From the NCBI GenBank assembly GCA_030684555.1, contig JAUXVN010000109.1, positions 1 through 39,690 on the forward strand: DNA of 39,690 nt, in the 5' to 3' direction. The notes beneath the pieces are model-generated. The model did not search any database. It saw nothing but the letters and a program-made list of their open reading frames with translations, and was not told where the DNA came from. The DNA comes from Ignavibacteria bacterium. Lineage in GTDB: Bacteria; Bacteroidota; Ignavibacteria; Ignavibacteriales; Ignavibacteriaceae. A program made the translations under genes and the position numbers. This document shows, piece by piece, positions 25,207 to 33,647 of this stretch; positions within the stretch are counted from its first letter, which is position 1; every line of letters begins with the position of its first letter.

Positions 25207-26185
25207 ATTTTAATCGAATTACAAAAATGAGTCCTATTAAAGCCGGGGTTATAATATTTATAGTAAATAAAAGTAACGCCGCATTAAAACCTAACTCTGA
25301 AGCAATACCGAAATGAGTTACAATTAACATTGAAATTGTTTCTCGTATGCCGATTTCACCGATTGTTATTGAAGGGATAAGTGTTTTAATAAAGAATATT
25401 ATCGAACCAATCCAGATGCCTTCAACAAACATTATATTTGCGTTAAATGCCATCAACAGGAGTGAAAATTGAATTAAGAACGTCACATAATAGAAAACTG
25501 TGAACATTAATAAGTAGAAAGTATTACTTTTATCCTCACGGATGATTAAAAGAATTTTTGAGATCAGATTAAATTTCGAGTCATATTTTGCAATTACCCC
25601 ATTCATCTTTTGAGAAAAACTATACTTAAAAAAGAGGTATACAATAGTTATTAATACAACTATTCCCAAGAGCAACTCAATTAATAGGGGGAAAGTCAGT
25701 ATTTCTTTCTTCATTAAAAAAGCAGTAAAACTTAATAATCCGAACCCTGTCAGCACAATGAAGGTAAACCCTTTGTCAAAAATTGTTGCGAAAGTTATGT
25801 CGAGCATAGGCTTATTTTTAAATACTACTCCTCTTCCGACATACTCCCCAATTCGTGCCGGAGTAAAAACACCGGCGGTAAATCCATAAAATAATGAAGT
25901 TAAAATAGTCCGATTACTCCTCTCATCTAATAAGAGTAACGCAATTCTTTTCCATTTAATAAATTGGAAGAATAGGTTGACAAAGACCAATAAAGCTGCT
26001 ATTCCTATTAATTTCTGATTAGCTTTTAGTACTAAAAAGGATAGTTTCTGTAAGTCTAAAAAATAAACTAAATAAATTATTAGTGCAGTAGTGATAACCA
26101 GCTTTAAGAATAGTTTAAATTTACTCTCACTGTTTAAGATATCTTCAACTTTTAATAATTTAATTGTCTCAAAAATTCGTGACAC
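25199..26185 (-). CDS. Lysylphosphatidylglycerol synthase TM-region / UPF0104 flippase-like protein
   Basis: 328 residues with about eight membrane helices. Conserved features of the AglD/MprF-TM family are present: the segment GFTAGVFTPARIGEYVGRG and, later, SITIGEIGIRETISMLI. Family members flip or otherwise handle lipids and often accompany glycosyltransferases. The start is GTG at 26185; the purine-rich AAGAAGA upstream could be its ribosome binding site. It is the first gene of the fourteen-gene minus-strand cluster, and its upstream gap is shared with divergent bshC. Confidence 0.82.
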   Translation of the reverse strand: MSRIFETIKLLKVEDILNSESKFKLFLKLVITTALIIYLVYFLDLQKLSFLVLKANQKLIGIAALLVFVNLFFQFIKWKRIALLLLDERSNRTILTSLFYGFTAGVFTPARIGEYVGRGVVFKNKPMLDITFATIFDKGFTFIVLTGFGLLSFTAFLMKKEILTFPLLIELLLGIVVLITIVYLFFKYSFSQKMNGVIAKYDSKFNLISKILLIIREDKSNTFYLLMFTVFYYVTFLIQFSLLLMAFNANIMFVEGIWIGSIIFFIKTLIPSITIGEIGIRETISMLIVTHFGIASELGFNAALLLFTINIITPALIGLIFVIRLKYD

Positions 26186-26299
26186 ACTGATCTTCTTGTT
26201 CGTTCTAATTATATTCCTTAATTACGGGAAGTGATTACCATTAATTTCAATCGTCAATATAGCATAATATCTTTACTTTTAAAATCGAACTAAATTGAT

Positions 26300-26307
26300 T
26301 AATTTTG
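26300..26307 (+). promoter_or_regulatory. Possible -7 box for bshC
   Basis: TAATTTTG matches TAnnTTTG exactly, 30 bp before the bshC ATG, which leaves a short leader. A clear TTG at -33 is not seen. Confidence 0.4.
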
Positions 26308-26337
26308 AACCAACATGATTTAATAGGATTATAACTG

Positions 26338-27966
26338 ATGTTTATCAATTTTAGCGATTTGCCCGGACATAGTAACTTATTTCTCGACTATCTGAATGAG
26401 TTCGATAATTTAAGTCACTTCTTTAATTTAAATTTTAGAGATAACACCAAATTCGTCTCTCAATTTCAATCGATTAGTAACTTCAACCGTGAACATAGAA
26501 GTGAACTTTCAAAAATTGTTAGAAAACAGTACGAAGGTGTTGAAATTTCACCAAAGACTGAGAAAAATATTTCCCTTCTTGCTGAACAAAACACAATCAC
26601 AATTGTTACAGGACAGCAGCTTGGAATTCTTGGCGGACCATTATACACAATCTATAAAGCTATTACAGCGATTAAGTTAGCGAGATACTTAAATGAGAAG
26701 TATACCAGATTTAATTTCCTATCTCTTTTCTGGATGGAAAGTGAAGACCACGATTTCGAGGAGATAAGTTCGATCTCATTTATTGATGAAAATAATAATC
26801 TTCAATTAGTGACCTATAATGACAACCTTCCGGTTGAGGAAAATCGTGGGAGTACCGGTAATATCAAATTGAAAGATTCAATTAATGAATTTATTGTTGA
26901 GATAAATAAATTACTCCGTCAATCCGATTTTAAGGAGAAAAATCTTCAACTTATAAATGATTGTTATAAACCCGGAGTTACATTCAAGTATTCCTTCAAA
27001 AAACTTTTACTCCACTTATTTGATATTTATGGGCTTATCATTTTTGATCCCCAGGACGTAGAAGTAAAAAATATTTTGAAACCTATTTTCAAAAATGAAA
27101 TCCTAAATTTCAGGAAGCACTCTGAAAAATTAATCCAGGTTAGTGCAGAGCTTGAAGAATTATACCACGCACAGGTAAAAGTTAGAGCAGTGAATCTTTT
27201 TATGAATTATGAAGGAGGCAGATATTTAATTGAGCCTGTTGAAGAAAATTCTTTTAGGTTAAAAAATAAAAGAGTCCGTTTTTCAGAAGATGAATTACTT
27301 AAACTTGTTGATGATAAGCCTGAAAGTTTTAGTCCGAACGTCTTGTTGCGTCCGATTTGCCAGGACTATTTATTTCCAACCGGTTTTTATGTTGCTGGTC
27401 CCGGAGAAATTGCTTACTTCGCACAGGTTATGCCGTTATATAAGTTTTATGATATTCCGGAACCGATAATTTATCCCAGGTCTTCAGCTACAATTATCGA
27501 AAAGAATATTTCAAGTGTTTTAGCTAAATATCGTTTAACTCTACCGGATTTCTTTATCGGTAATGAAAAAGTAATAGTTAAATTGATAAAAAAACTTTCT
27601 TCTGTTGGTGTGGAAGATATGTTCTTAAATTTCTCAAAAGATATTGATAATTCAATGTTAAAGCTTAAAACTGAGCTAAGTGAAATAGATAAATCAATTG
27701 CCGATTCATCAGAAAGATATAAACAAAAAATTTACAGCTCTATCGAAGATTTTAGGAATAAAGCACTTGAGGCTGAGAAAAGAAAATATGAAAGTGCAAT
27801 TCGTCAAACGAATCGTGTTTTAGTAAATGTTTATCCAAATTCGGTATTGCAGGAAAGAGAACTCAATTATTTCGCATTCTCAAATAAATACGGAATGGAT
27901 TTCATTAACTTCGTATTTACTCAACTTGAAATAAATAAGTTTGAACATCAAATAATTGAATTGTGA
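26338..27966 (+). CDS. bshC: Bacillithiol biosynthesis cysteine-adding enzyme BshC
   Basis: Adds cysteine to glucosaminyl-malate in the last step of bacillithiol synthesis. 542 residues, usual for the family. Signatures are TIVTGQQLGILGGPLYTIYK (88-107), FWMESEDHDFEEI (131-143), RPICQDYLFPTGFYVAGPGE and IAYFAQ. A long C-terminal helical coiled coil (about 430-515) precedes the ending, where YPNSVLQERELNYF is conserved. It is monocistronic on the plus strand, divergent from the surface cluster. BshA and BshB are not in the window, although the adjacent cluster contains GT4 and deacetylase enzymes; the local deacetylase is CE4-type, not BshB-type. Confidence 0.94.
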   Translation: MFINFSDLPGHSNLFLDYLNEFDNLSHFFNLNFRDNTKFVSQFQSISNFNREHRSELSKIVRKQYEGVEISPKTEKNISLLAEQNTITIVTGQQLGILGGPLYTIYKAITAIKLARYLNEKYTRFNFLSLFWMESEDHDFEEISSISFIDENNNLQLVTYNDNLPVEENRGSTGNIKLKDSINEFIVEINKLLRQSDFKEKNLQLINDCYKPGVTFKYSFKKLLLHLFDIYGLIIFDPQDVEVKNILKPIFKNEILNFRKHSEKLIQVSAELEELYHAQVKVRAVNLFMNYEGGRYLIEPVEENSFRLKNKRVRFSEDELLKLVDDKPESFSPNVLLRPICQDYLFPTGFYVAGPGEIAYFAQVMPLYKFYDIPEPIIYPRSSATIIEKNISSVLAKYRLTLPDFFIGNEKVIVKLIKKLSSVGVEDMFLNFSKDIDNSMLKLKTELSEIDKSIADSSERYKQKIYSSIEDFRNKALEAEKRKYESAIRQTNRVLVNVYPNSVLQERELNYFAFSNKYGMDFINFVFTQLEINKFEHQIIEL

Positions 27967-28099
27967 ATTATCAGAAATAGAACGACTATCTTGCAGAAAA
28001 CCATTAAACGGAAGAACAAAGCCAATAATTACAAAAATACCGAAAGCGAAAACGTCGTCCGCTTGTTTGACTGGATATGTGTAAACCTTGGGTAAGGCA

Positions 28100-28630
28100 C
28101 TATTTTATTTCTGCTTTTATTAATGTCCTTCTATAATATACAAAACCATTTTGAACAGAATTGGTAATTCCAATTCCTCTTTGAAAAGTAATGCTATTAC
28201 CATAATCTACTCTAAAAGGAGTTTCAAATTTTATAATGTCTTTAGTTTTCTGAACTACTGTTAAATCATTTTGCCAATAAGCAGTGTCATTTAAGTTGAG
28301 AGAAAAATCAGCTACAGTTTGTTCATCATAATTTATTCTTCTACTAAATAAAGTATCTCCACTAATTCTATAAAATATAGTATCTAGAAAATTATACTGA
28401 AGATTTTGTTCTACTATCCTATAATATTTTTTATGATTTATGTCTTCTTGCCCATGTACTTCACAAATAATATTTACAGAAGTTGTATCTGGAAATGCAC
28501 TATTATAATACCATTTATTGCCGATTTGAAGAGGGAAATATTCTTCTGGATTTGAAGAAGGTTCACTGGGCGATTTACAACCAAATAGTAAAAGAAACGA
28601 TAAAAAAATAAACAAATAAATCTTTTTCAT
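28100..28630 (-). CDS. Lipoprotein of unknown function
   Basis: The ATG at 28630 gives the lipoprotein signal MKKIYLFIFLSFLLLFGC and has AGGTG five bases upstream. A GTG at 28663 would add 11 residues and hide the signal. The mature protein (about 160 residues) opens KSPSEPSSNPEEYFPLQIGNKW, a Ser/Pro linker then the FPLQIGNKWYY motif common in Bacteroidota/Ignavibacteria lipoproteins, and is beta-rich. It ends the housekeeping unit behind the ABC ATPase, convergent with bshC. No enzymatic motif seen. Confidence 0.8.
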   Translation of the reverse strand: MKKIYLFIFLSFLLLFGCKSPSEPSSNPEEYFPLQIGNKWYYNSAFPDTTSVNIICEVHGQEDINHKKYYRIVEQNLQYNFLDTIFYRISGDTLFSRRINYDEQTVADFSLNLNDTAYWQNDLTVVQKTKDIIKFETPFRVDYGNSITFQRGIGITNSVQNGFVYYRRTLIKAEIK

Positions 28631-28662
28631 AACTTCACCTATAATTTCCTTTGCATATAACA

Positions 28663-28679
28663 CTATCGTATGTCGATAG
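28663..28679. repeat. Inverted repeat over the ABC ATPase stop codon
   Basis: CTATCG and CGATAG are separated by five bases and include the last codons and TAG of the ABC ATPase gene. No T-tract follows, so it is not a classic intrinsic terminator. It might tune expression of the downstream lipoprotein. Confidence 0.35.
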
Positions 28680-29775
28680 CTATTTCACTTTCAAATTCAA
28701 AGAAGTGCATTTTACTTTTATCATAGTAGAGATTCTGCTTATATCCTACATTAGGTTTTTCGCGTGCAGAAATTCTTGATGTAAATTGATTCCCTTCTAA
28801 TTGAAAATAGAGGAATATCTCATTCCCCATCGGTTCTACAACTTCTAATACTGCATCGTGTTGATGTAAGGTTTCAGAATTCGGTTTGGTTGTTGAATCG
28901 TAAATATCTTCAGGGCGAATTCCTAACCAGACTTTTTTATCAATATGATTCTTAAGCAGACTGCTTTGAGTCGTTGATAAATCAAAAATGAATTCATTAT
29001 TATCTGAAATGAATTTGAGTCCGTTATCTTTAATAATTTTTCCACTGACAAAATTCATTGAGGGACTTCCTATAAAGCCAGCAACAAATTTGTTATCTGG
29101 TTTATTATATAAACTTAACGGAGCATCAATCTGTTGAACAATTCCATCTTTCATAACAACAATCTTATCCCCCATTGTCATGGCTTCTGTTTGGTCGTGG
29201 GTAACATAAATCATAGTGGCTTCAAGTCGCTGATGTAATTTGGATATTTCAGTCCGCATCTGAACTCGAAGTTTTGCATCAAGATTGCTCAATGGTTCAT
29301 CAAACAAAAATACTTTCGGTTTCCTTACAATTGCACGCCCAACTGCTACTCTTTGTCTTTGACCTCCAGAGAGTGCTTTTGGTTTACGTTGCAGATAATC
29401 TTCCAGACTCAAAATTCTTGCTGCTTCATTTACCCGTTTACTAATTTCATCTTTTGAAAATTTTCTCAGTTTTAATCCAAAAGCCATATTATCAAAAACA
29501 GTCATATGTGGATATAGTGCATAATTCTGAAACACCATTGCGATATCACGATCTTTTGGTGAAACATCATTCACAAGTTTGTCGTCAATAAATAATTCAC
29601 CTTTAGAAATCTCTTCTAAACCTGCAATCATTCTTAATGTAGTTGATTTACCACATCCCGAGGGACCAACGAGGACAACGAATTCTTTATCCTTAATCTC
29701 AATATTGACATCTTTAACGGCAACATTTCCGCCTTCATAAATTTTATTTACGTTTACAAGTTTTACATAAGCCAT
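28663..29775 (-). CDS. ABC transporter ATP-binding protein, sugar-type (UgpC/MalK/MsmX-like)
   Basis: 370 residues. The nucleotide-binding domain has Walker [10 protein letters not shown] (37-45), Q-loop Gln83, signature LSGGQ (135-139), Walker B FLFDE (156-160) and an H-loop in [12 protein letters not shown]-terminal OB/TOBE regulatory domain (about 240-370; WLGIRPEDI) places it with carbohydrate-importer ATPases of the MalK group. No permease or binding-protein gene is in the window, so it may serve transporters encoded elsewhere, like multitask MsmX. It lies three bases after aroA. Confidence 0.92.
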   Translation of the reverse strand: MAYVKLVNVNKIYEGGNVAVKDVNIEIKDKEFVVLVGPSGCGKSTTLRMIAGLEEISKGELFIDDKLVNDVSPKDRDIAMVFQNYALYPHMTVFDNMAFGLKLRKFSKDEISKRVNEAARILSLEDYLQRKPKALSGGQRQRVAVGRAIVRKPKVFLFDEPLSNLDAKLRVQMRTEISKLHQRLEATMIYVTHDQTEAMTMGDKIVVMKDGIVQQIDAPLSLYNKPDNKFVAGFIGSPSMNFVSGKIIKDNGLKFISDNNEFIFDLSTTQSSLLKNHIDKKVWLGIRPEDIYDSTTKPNSETLHQHDAVLEVVEPMGNEIFLYFQLEGNQFTSRISAREKPNVGYKQNLYYDKSKMHFFEFESEIAIDIR

Positions 29776-29778
29776 AAA

Positions 29779-31059
29779 TCACCCGATAATTTGGTTTAGT
29801 TGTGCAATAAATTGTGGATTAGATATCTTGACACATTCAAAATTATTGATTTTTCCACTTTGTTGCAAAAGTAAAGATAGAATTGAGAAAGCCATGGCGA
29901 TCCGATGATCACCAAAACTTTCAAATAAACAATTATTATTTTTTATTTCACCTGAAACTGAAAACCCATCTTCATACTCTTCAACAGATAGACCTAACTT
30001 CTTTACATTATTAACAATAGCATTTATCCTATCCGATTCTTTTACTCTTAATTCTTTTGCATTTTTTATTTTAAATTTTCCTTCTGCAAATATCCCGGCG
30101 ATTGTAAGAATTGGAATTTCATCTATAATATTAGGGATTATGTTACTATCAATTTCAACATTAACAAGTTTACTTGATTCAACCAAAATATCACCATAAA
30201 TTTCTCCGCAGGAAATATTTTGATTTATGATTTCAATTTTTGCCCCCATCGCTTTCAACACTGTTAAAATGCCGGTACGCGAAGGATTCAATGAACAATT
30301 TTTAATGATAAGGGTTGAGTTCTTGGATAACAAAGTCAAGACAATAAAAAAAGAGGCTGTTGAAATATCTGACGGAATAATATACTCATTTGGAATCGGT
30401 GCATATTTAATTGATGAACTTATTATGGTTTGATTTCCATTTTTTTGAATTGGAAGCGAAAGCATTACTTCAGTATGATTTCTGGTTTCAACATTTTCAA
30501 TAACTTTGGTTACATCATTTAGAAAAAGTCCAGCAATCAATATCGCACTTTTTACTTGTGCACTCGGAACATCTAATTCATAGGAAATAGCTTTTAAGCT
30601 TTCGGATGGTTCTATTCGAATAGGTAAATAATTATTACCAGTTAAAGATAGCTTTGCTCCCATTTGAATCAAAGGTTTTGTGACTCTGTTCATCGGGCGT
30701 TTAGATAAAGATTCATCTCCCGATATTACTGAACCAAATTTTTGCATCGTTAGTAAACCTGCTAACAATCTGGCAGTTGTCCCCGAATTACCGGCATAAA
30801 GTATCTTTTCCGGTTTCAGTAATCCCCAAATACCTTTCCCAAATACTGAAATTTTTGAATCATCATTTAAAATATCAATACCACAATTTTGCAAAATCCC
30901 TTTGGTTGAGTTAACATCCTCTGCGTTTGATAGATTTGAGATAACTGATTTACCATTCCCCAAAGAAGAAAATATTAACGCGCGGTGCGAAATTGATTTA
31001 TCACCGGGCAAGAATAATTCACCTGAGACTGATTCAATATGATTAAACTCTTGAATCAT
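29779..31059 (-). CDS. aroA: 3-phosphoshikimate 1-carboxyvinyltransferase (EPSP synthase)
   Basis: Transfers enolpyruvyl from PEP to shikimate-3-phosphate in aromatic amino acid synthesis. 426 residues, normal length. Visible motifs: LPGDKSISHRAL near the N-terminus, AGNSGTTARLLAGLL, RPMNRVTKPL, DVPSAQVKSAIL, ELRVKESDRI and FGDHRIAMA. All substrate-binding basic residues expected in these motifs are present. Its ATG overlaps the upstream TrmH-type stop by 4 nt. Other shikimate genes are absent from the window, so it is embedded in a mixed housekeeping unit. Confidence 0.95.
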   Translation of the reverse strand: MIQEFNHIESVSGELFLPGDKSISHRALIFSSLGNGKSVISNLSNAEDVNSTKGILQNCGIDILNDDSKISVFGKGIWGLLKPEKILYAGNSGTTARLLAGLLTMQKFGSVISGDESLSKRPMNRVTKPLIQMGAKLSLTGNNYLPIRIEPSESLKAISYELDVPSAQVKSAILIAGLFLNDVTKVIENVETRNHTEVMLSLPIQKNGNQTIISSSIKYAPIPNEYIIPSDISTASFFIVLTLLSKNSTLIIKNCSLNPSRTGILTVLKAMGAKIEIINQNISCGEIYGDILVESSKLVNVEIDSNIIPNIIDEIPILTIAGIFAEGKFKIKNAKELRVKESDRINAIVNNVKKLGLSVEEYEDGFSVSGEIKNNNCLFESFGDHRIAMAFSILSLLLQQSGKINNFECVKISNPQFIAQLNQIIG

Positions 31060-31649
31060 TTCTTAGTTAACCATTCGTTAATTTTTAATTGTAAACATTC
31101 ATCACTCAATTCCGAATTATCATACATCCCATTTAGATATCTCTGTCTTGCTGCCTCGTAAAGAGTTATTGCTGCAGCTACAGATACATTAAGACTCTGA
31201 ACCATTCCAACCATCGGAATGTAGAAGAGTTCGTCTGCCTCATCTGCAGCTTCATCTGAAATACCGCGATGTTCATTTCCCATCACGATAGCTGATTTAC
31301 ATGTGAAGTCAAGCTCGAAGAGATTTTTGGAATTTGGTTTAAGAGTAGAAGAATAAATTTTAAACCCTTCATTTTTCAGCTTTGAAAAACATTCATTGAC
31401 CGAATTATATTTTTCTTTTTCAACCCACTTGAACGCAGAAGCAGAGCTCTTCTTCCCAATCTTTGGGAATTTTTCGCAATTGTAAATCAACGATACTTTT
31501 GGAATTCCAACCGCATCGCATGTTCGAAAAATTGCACTCACATTGTGAGGATCATGAATATTTTCTAAAACGAGATGAAGTGAATGTTGTCTATGAGAAG
31601 CAACTTCTATAATTTTATTCTTACGTCTTTCGGTAATCACTCTTCTCAT
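31056..31649 (-). CDS. trmH: SpoU-family RNA 2'-O-methyltransferase, TrmH-like
   Basis: 197 residues. SPOUT knot motifs are complete: motif 1 LENIHDPHNVSAIFRTCDAVGI with the catalytic Arg, motif 2 IVMGNEHRGIS, and motif 3 IPMVGMVQSLNVSVAAAI. The IPMxGMVQSLNVSVA form and the extended C-terminal EAARQRYLNG match TrmH, which methylates G18 of tRNA, more than RlmB or TrmL. The substrate is still inferred. The ATG lies one base after the HicB-like stop, and aroA follows with a 4-nt overlap. Confidence 0.88.
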   Translation of the reverse strand: MRRVITERRKNKIIEVASHRQHSLHLVLENIHDPHNVSAIFRTCDAVGIPKVSLIYNCEKFPKIGKKSSASAFKWVEKEKYNSVNECFSKLKNEGFKIYSSTLKPNSKNLFELDFTCKSAIVMGNEHRGISDEAADEADELFYIPMVGMVQSLNVSVAAAITLYEAARQRYLNGMYDNSELSDECLQLKINEWLTKK

Positions 31650-31650
31650 T

Positions 31651-31881
31651 TTAGAGATTCTTGTCGATGATTAGTTTATAATGCGATTGGTTATTTTTAA
31701 CCGAGGCTTTATCAATTTTCACTTTAGAATCGTCTGCTAAATTCAAGTAGTATTTTGCGAGAGAAATTATTTCAGTTAATAGAATTTCTTCATCTGCATG
31801 CCATGTTTCGCAGCCTTTTAAGGAAGGTATTTCAGCGGTGAATCCATCATCAGATTTGAGTACGATAATATCTAAAATCAT
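31651..31881 (-). CDS. Solitary HicB-like (UPF0150) protein
   Basis: 76 residues. The partial RNase-H-like HicB fold is visible in LKSDDGFTAEIPSLKGCETW followed by ADEEILLTEIISLAKYYLNL, the usual Gly-Cys plus amphipathic helix. There is no DNA-binding C-terminal domain and no HicA toxin gene next to it; the flanking genes are deoC and trmH. It is therefore unlikely to be a working antitoxin of a local pair and may be a stand-alone HicB-fold protein. ATG at 31881, 21 bp after deoC. Confidence 0.72.
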   Translation of the reverse strand: MILDIIVLKSDDGFTAEIPSLKGCETWHADEEILLTEIISLAKYYLNLADDSKVKIDKASVKNNQSHYKLIIDKNL

Positions 31882-31902
31882 TCTGGTTTAAATAATCTTT
31901 AA

Positions 31903-32769
31903 TTAATATGAAGATTCTGATTTTTCACCAAGAACAATTTTCACACTTGCGCTTGCACCTATTCTATCCGCACCGCTTGCGATCATTGCTTCAGCATCTT
32001 CTTTAGAACGAATTCCTCCTGAAGCTTTCACACCAATTGCAGAACCAACTACATATTTCATTAGTGCTATATCGCCTACAGTTGCACCCCCTTTTGAAAA
32101 TCCGGTTGAAGTTTTTACAAAATCCGCACCTGCTTTTTTACAAATCATACATGCGGCAACTTTTTCTTTATCATCCAATAAAGCGGTTTCAAGAATAACT
32201 TTAGTTATAACTCGTTTTCTTTTTGCAGCGAGTACCACTTGATTTACATCGTTAAAAACATAATCATAATCACCTGACTTTAGATGTCCCACGTTGATAA
32301 CCATATCAATTTCTTGAGCACCATTTTCAATTGCTTCTTCAGCTTCAGCTCTTTTGATTTTTGTTGTAGTTGCTCCGAGTGGAAATCCAATTACAGTACA
32401 AACTTTTACTTTAGTTCCTTTTAATAGATCCGCACAATGTTTTACATAAGAAGGATTTATACAAACGGAAGCGAATAAATATTTTGCGGCTTCTTTACAA
32501 AGAGTAGTTATTTCTTCTGGTGTGGCTTCAGGTTTCAACATTGTGTGATCAATCATTCTTGCTAAACTGATTTCAGAAAGGTGATCGCCAACGCCTATTC
32601 CAGCGGAAATTCTGTCTGCTCCAACTTCTACAATATTCTTAACAGCAGCCGGTTGAGTGATAACATTAGTTTCCCAACCCTTGCATGAATCTCCTTGACA
32701 ATAAAAATCACGCAGAGCTTTTTCCATAAAAACTTGAGAAACAACTTTTTGTATATTTGATGAGTTCAT
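31903..32769 (-). CDS. deoC: Deoxyribose-phosphate aldolase with N-terminal extension
   Basis: Splits 2-deoxyribose-5-phosphate to glyceraldehyde-3-phosphate and acetaldehyde. The class I aldolase core starts near residue 68 ([10 protein letters not shown]). Catalytic residues are Asp155 (EIDMVIN), Schiff-base Lys219 (DFVKTSTGF) and Lys248 (GVKASGGIR). At 288 residues it is about 65 longer than typical DeoC because of an N-terminal extension. That extension has an amphipathic helix (residues 4-23), then a Cys-rich CQGDSCKGW (Cys24, Cys29) and a [10 protein letters not shown] segment. The start is ATG at 32769, five bases after folD; the extension is in frame and gap-free. Core function is secure; the extension's role is unknown. 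Confidence 0.94.
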   Translation of the reverse strand: MNSSNIQKVVSQVFMEKALRDFYCQGDSCKGWETNVITQPAAVKNIVEVGADRISAGIGVGDHLSEISLARMIDHTMLKPEATPEEITTLCKEAAKYLFASVCINPSYVKHCADLLKGTKVKVCTVIGFPLGATTTKIKRAEAEEAIENGAQEIDMVINVGHLKSGDYDYVFNDVNQVVLAAKRKRVITKVILETALLDDKEKVAACMICKKAGADFVKTSTGFSKGGATVGDIALMKYVVGSAIGVKASGGIRSKEDAEAMIASGADRIGASASVKIVLGEKSESSY

Positions 32770-32774
32770 AATTC

Positions 32775-33647
32775 TTATCTTAAATTGTTATATGCTTTTA
32801 ATGTATTTTTTAATAACATCGCTATAGTCATTGGACCAACACCTCCCGGAACCGGAGTGATAAATGAGGTTAATGGAGCAACATTGTCATAGTCGACATC
32901 ACCAACTATTTTATATCCTTTTGGACTATTCTTATCTTCAATACGATTAATCCCAACGTCAATAACAACGGCATTTTGTTTAACCATATCTTTTTTAATA
33001 AAATTAGGAACTCCAATAGCAGCAATTAAAATATCAGCCTGTTTTGTATAAATTGAAACATCAGCGGCTGAATGGCAAATAGTTACAATCGAGTTAGCAA
33101 AGTCTTTTTTCTGAACAAGTAAATTTGCAATGGGTTTCCCAACAATATTACTTCTACCGACTACAACTACATGTTTTCCTTTCGTTTCAATATTATATCT
33201 TTTTAAAAGTTCCTGAATTCCTGCCGGCGTACATGGAGCGAAAGTATCATTCCCAATGACAAGATTCCCGACACTTATCGGATGAAATCCATCTACATCT
33301 TTTAGAGGTGAAATGGAATTAATAATATCGTTCTCGTTAATAATTTTTGGTAATGGAAGTTGAACTAAAATGCCGTGAAAGTCTTTATTGTTGTTATAAG
33401 ATTTGATTACTTCAATTAAATCAGTTTGAGAAATATTTTCATCTAACTTTTCAATTGATGATTTGAAGCCAATCTCATCGCAGGCTTTAGCTTTGCTATT
33501 CACGTAAACTTTTGAAGCAGGGTGATCTCCAACTAGAATTGCAACCAATCCCGGAACTGATTTCCCTTCTTTCTTTAATAAATCGACTTGTAACTTAAGT
33601 TCACTGCGGATTTCAGAAGCAACTTTTTTACCGTCAATTATCACCAT
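32775..33647 (-). CDS. folD: Bifunctional methylene-THF dehydrogenase / methenyl-THF cyclohydrolase
   Basis: Interconverts methylene-, methenyl- and formyl-tetrahydrofolate. 290 residues. Catalytic YVNSKAKAC (Tyr and Lys of the YxxxK motif), [15 protein letters not shown], the cofactor-binding [11 protein letters not shown] and C-terminal [11 protein letters not shown] are all present. It overlaps the YmdB-like gene by 14 bp and precedes deoC by 5 bp. With thyA and folA about 22 kb away, it covers one-carbon and dTMP metabolism in the window, though in a separate unit. Confidence 0.96.
   Translation of the reverse strand: MVIIDGKKVASEIRSELKLQVDLLKKEGKSVPGLVAILVGDHPASKVYVNSKAKACDEIGFKSSIEKLDENISQTDLIEVIKSYNNNKDFHGILVQLPLPKIINENDIINSISPLKDVDGFHPISVGNLVIGNDTFAPCTPAGIQELLKRYNIETKGKHVVVVGRSNIVGKPIANLLVQKKDFANSIVTICHSAADVSIYTKQADILIAAIGVPNFIKKDMVKQNAVVIDVGINRIEDKNSPKGYKIVGDVDYDNVAPLTSFITPVPGGVGPMTIAMLLKNTLKAYNNLR

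Noticed and set aside
26186-26337. AT-rich inverted repeat AAATT-GATT-AATTT near the bshC promoter
   Set aside because: Low-complexity AT palindromes are expected by chance here, and this one merely overlaps the -7 box.
27967-28099. Small protein reading through the bshC/lipoprotein gap on either strand
   Set aside because: Short open stretches exist, but none has a convincing start codon with ribosome binding site or a recognisable product.
31651-31881. HicAB toxin-antitoxin module
   Set aside because: No HicA-like reading frame adjoins the gene; both neighbours are metabolic or RNA-modification genes.
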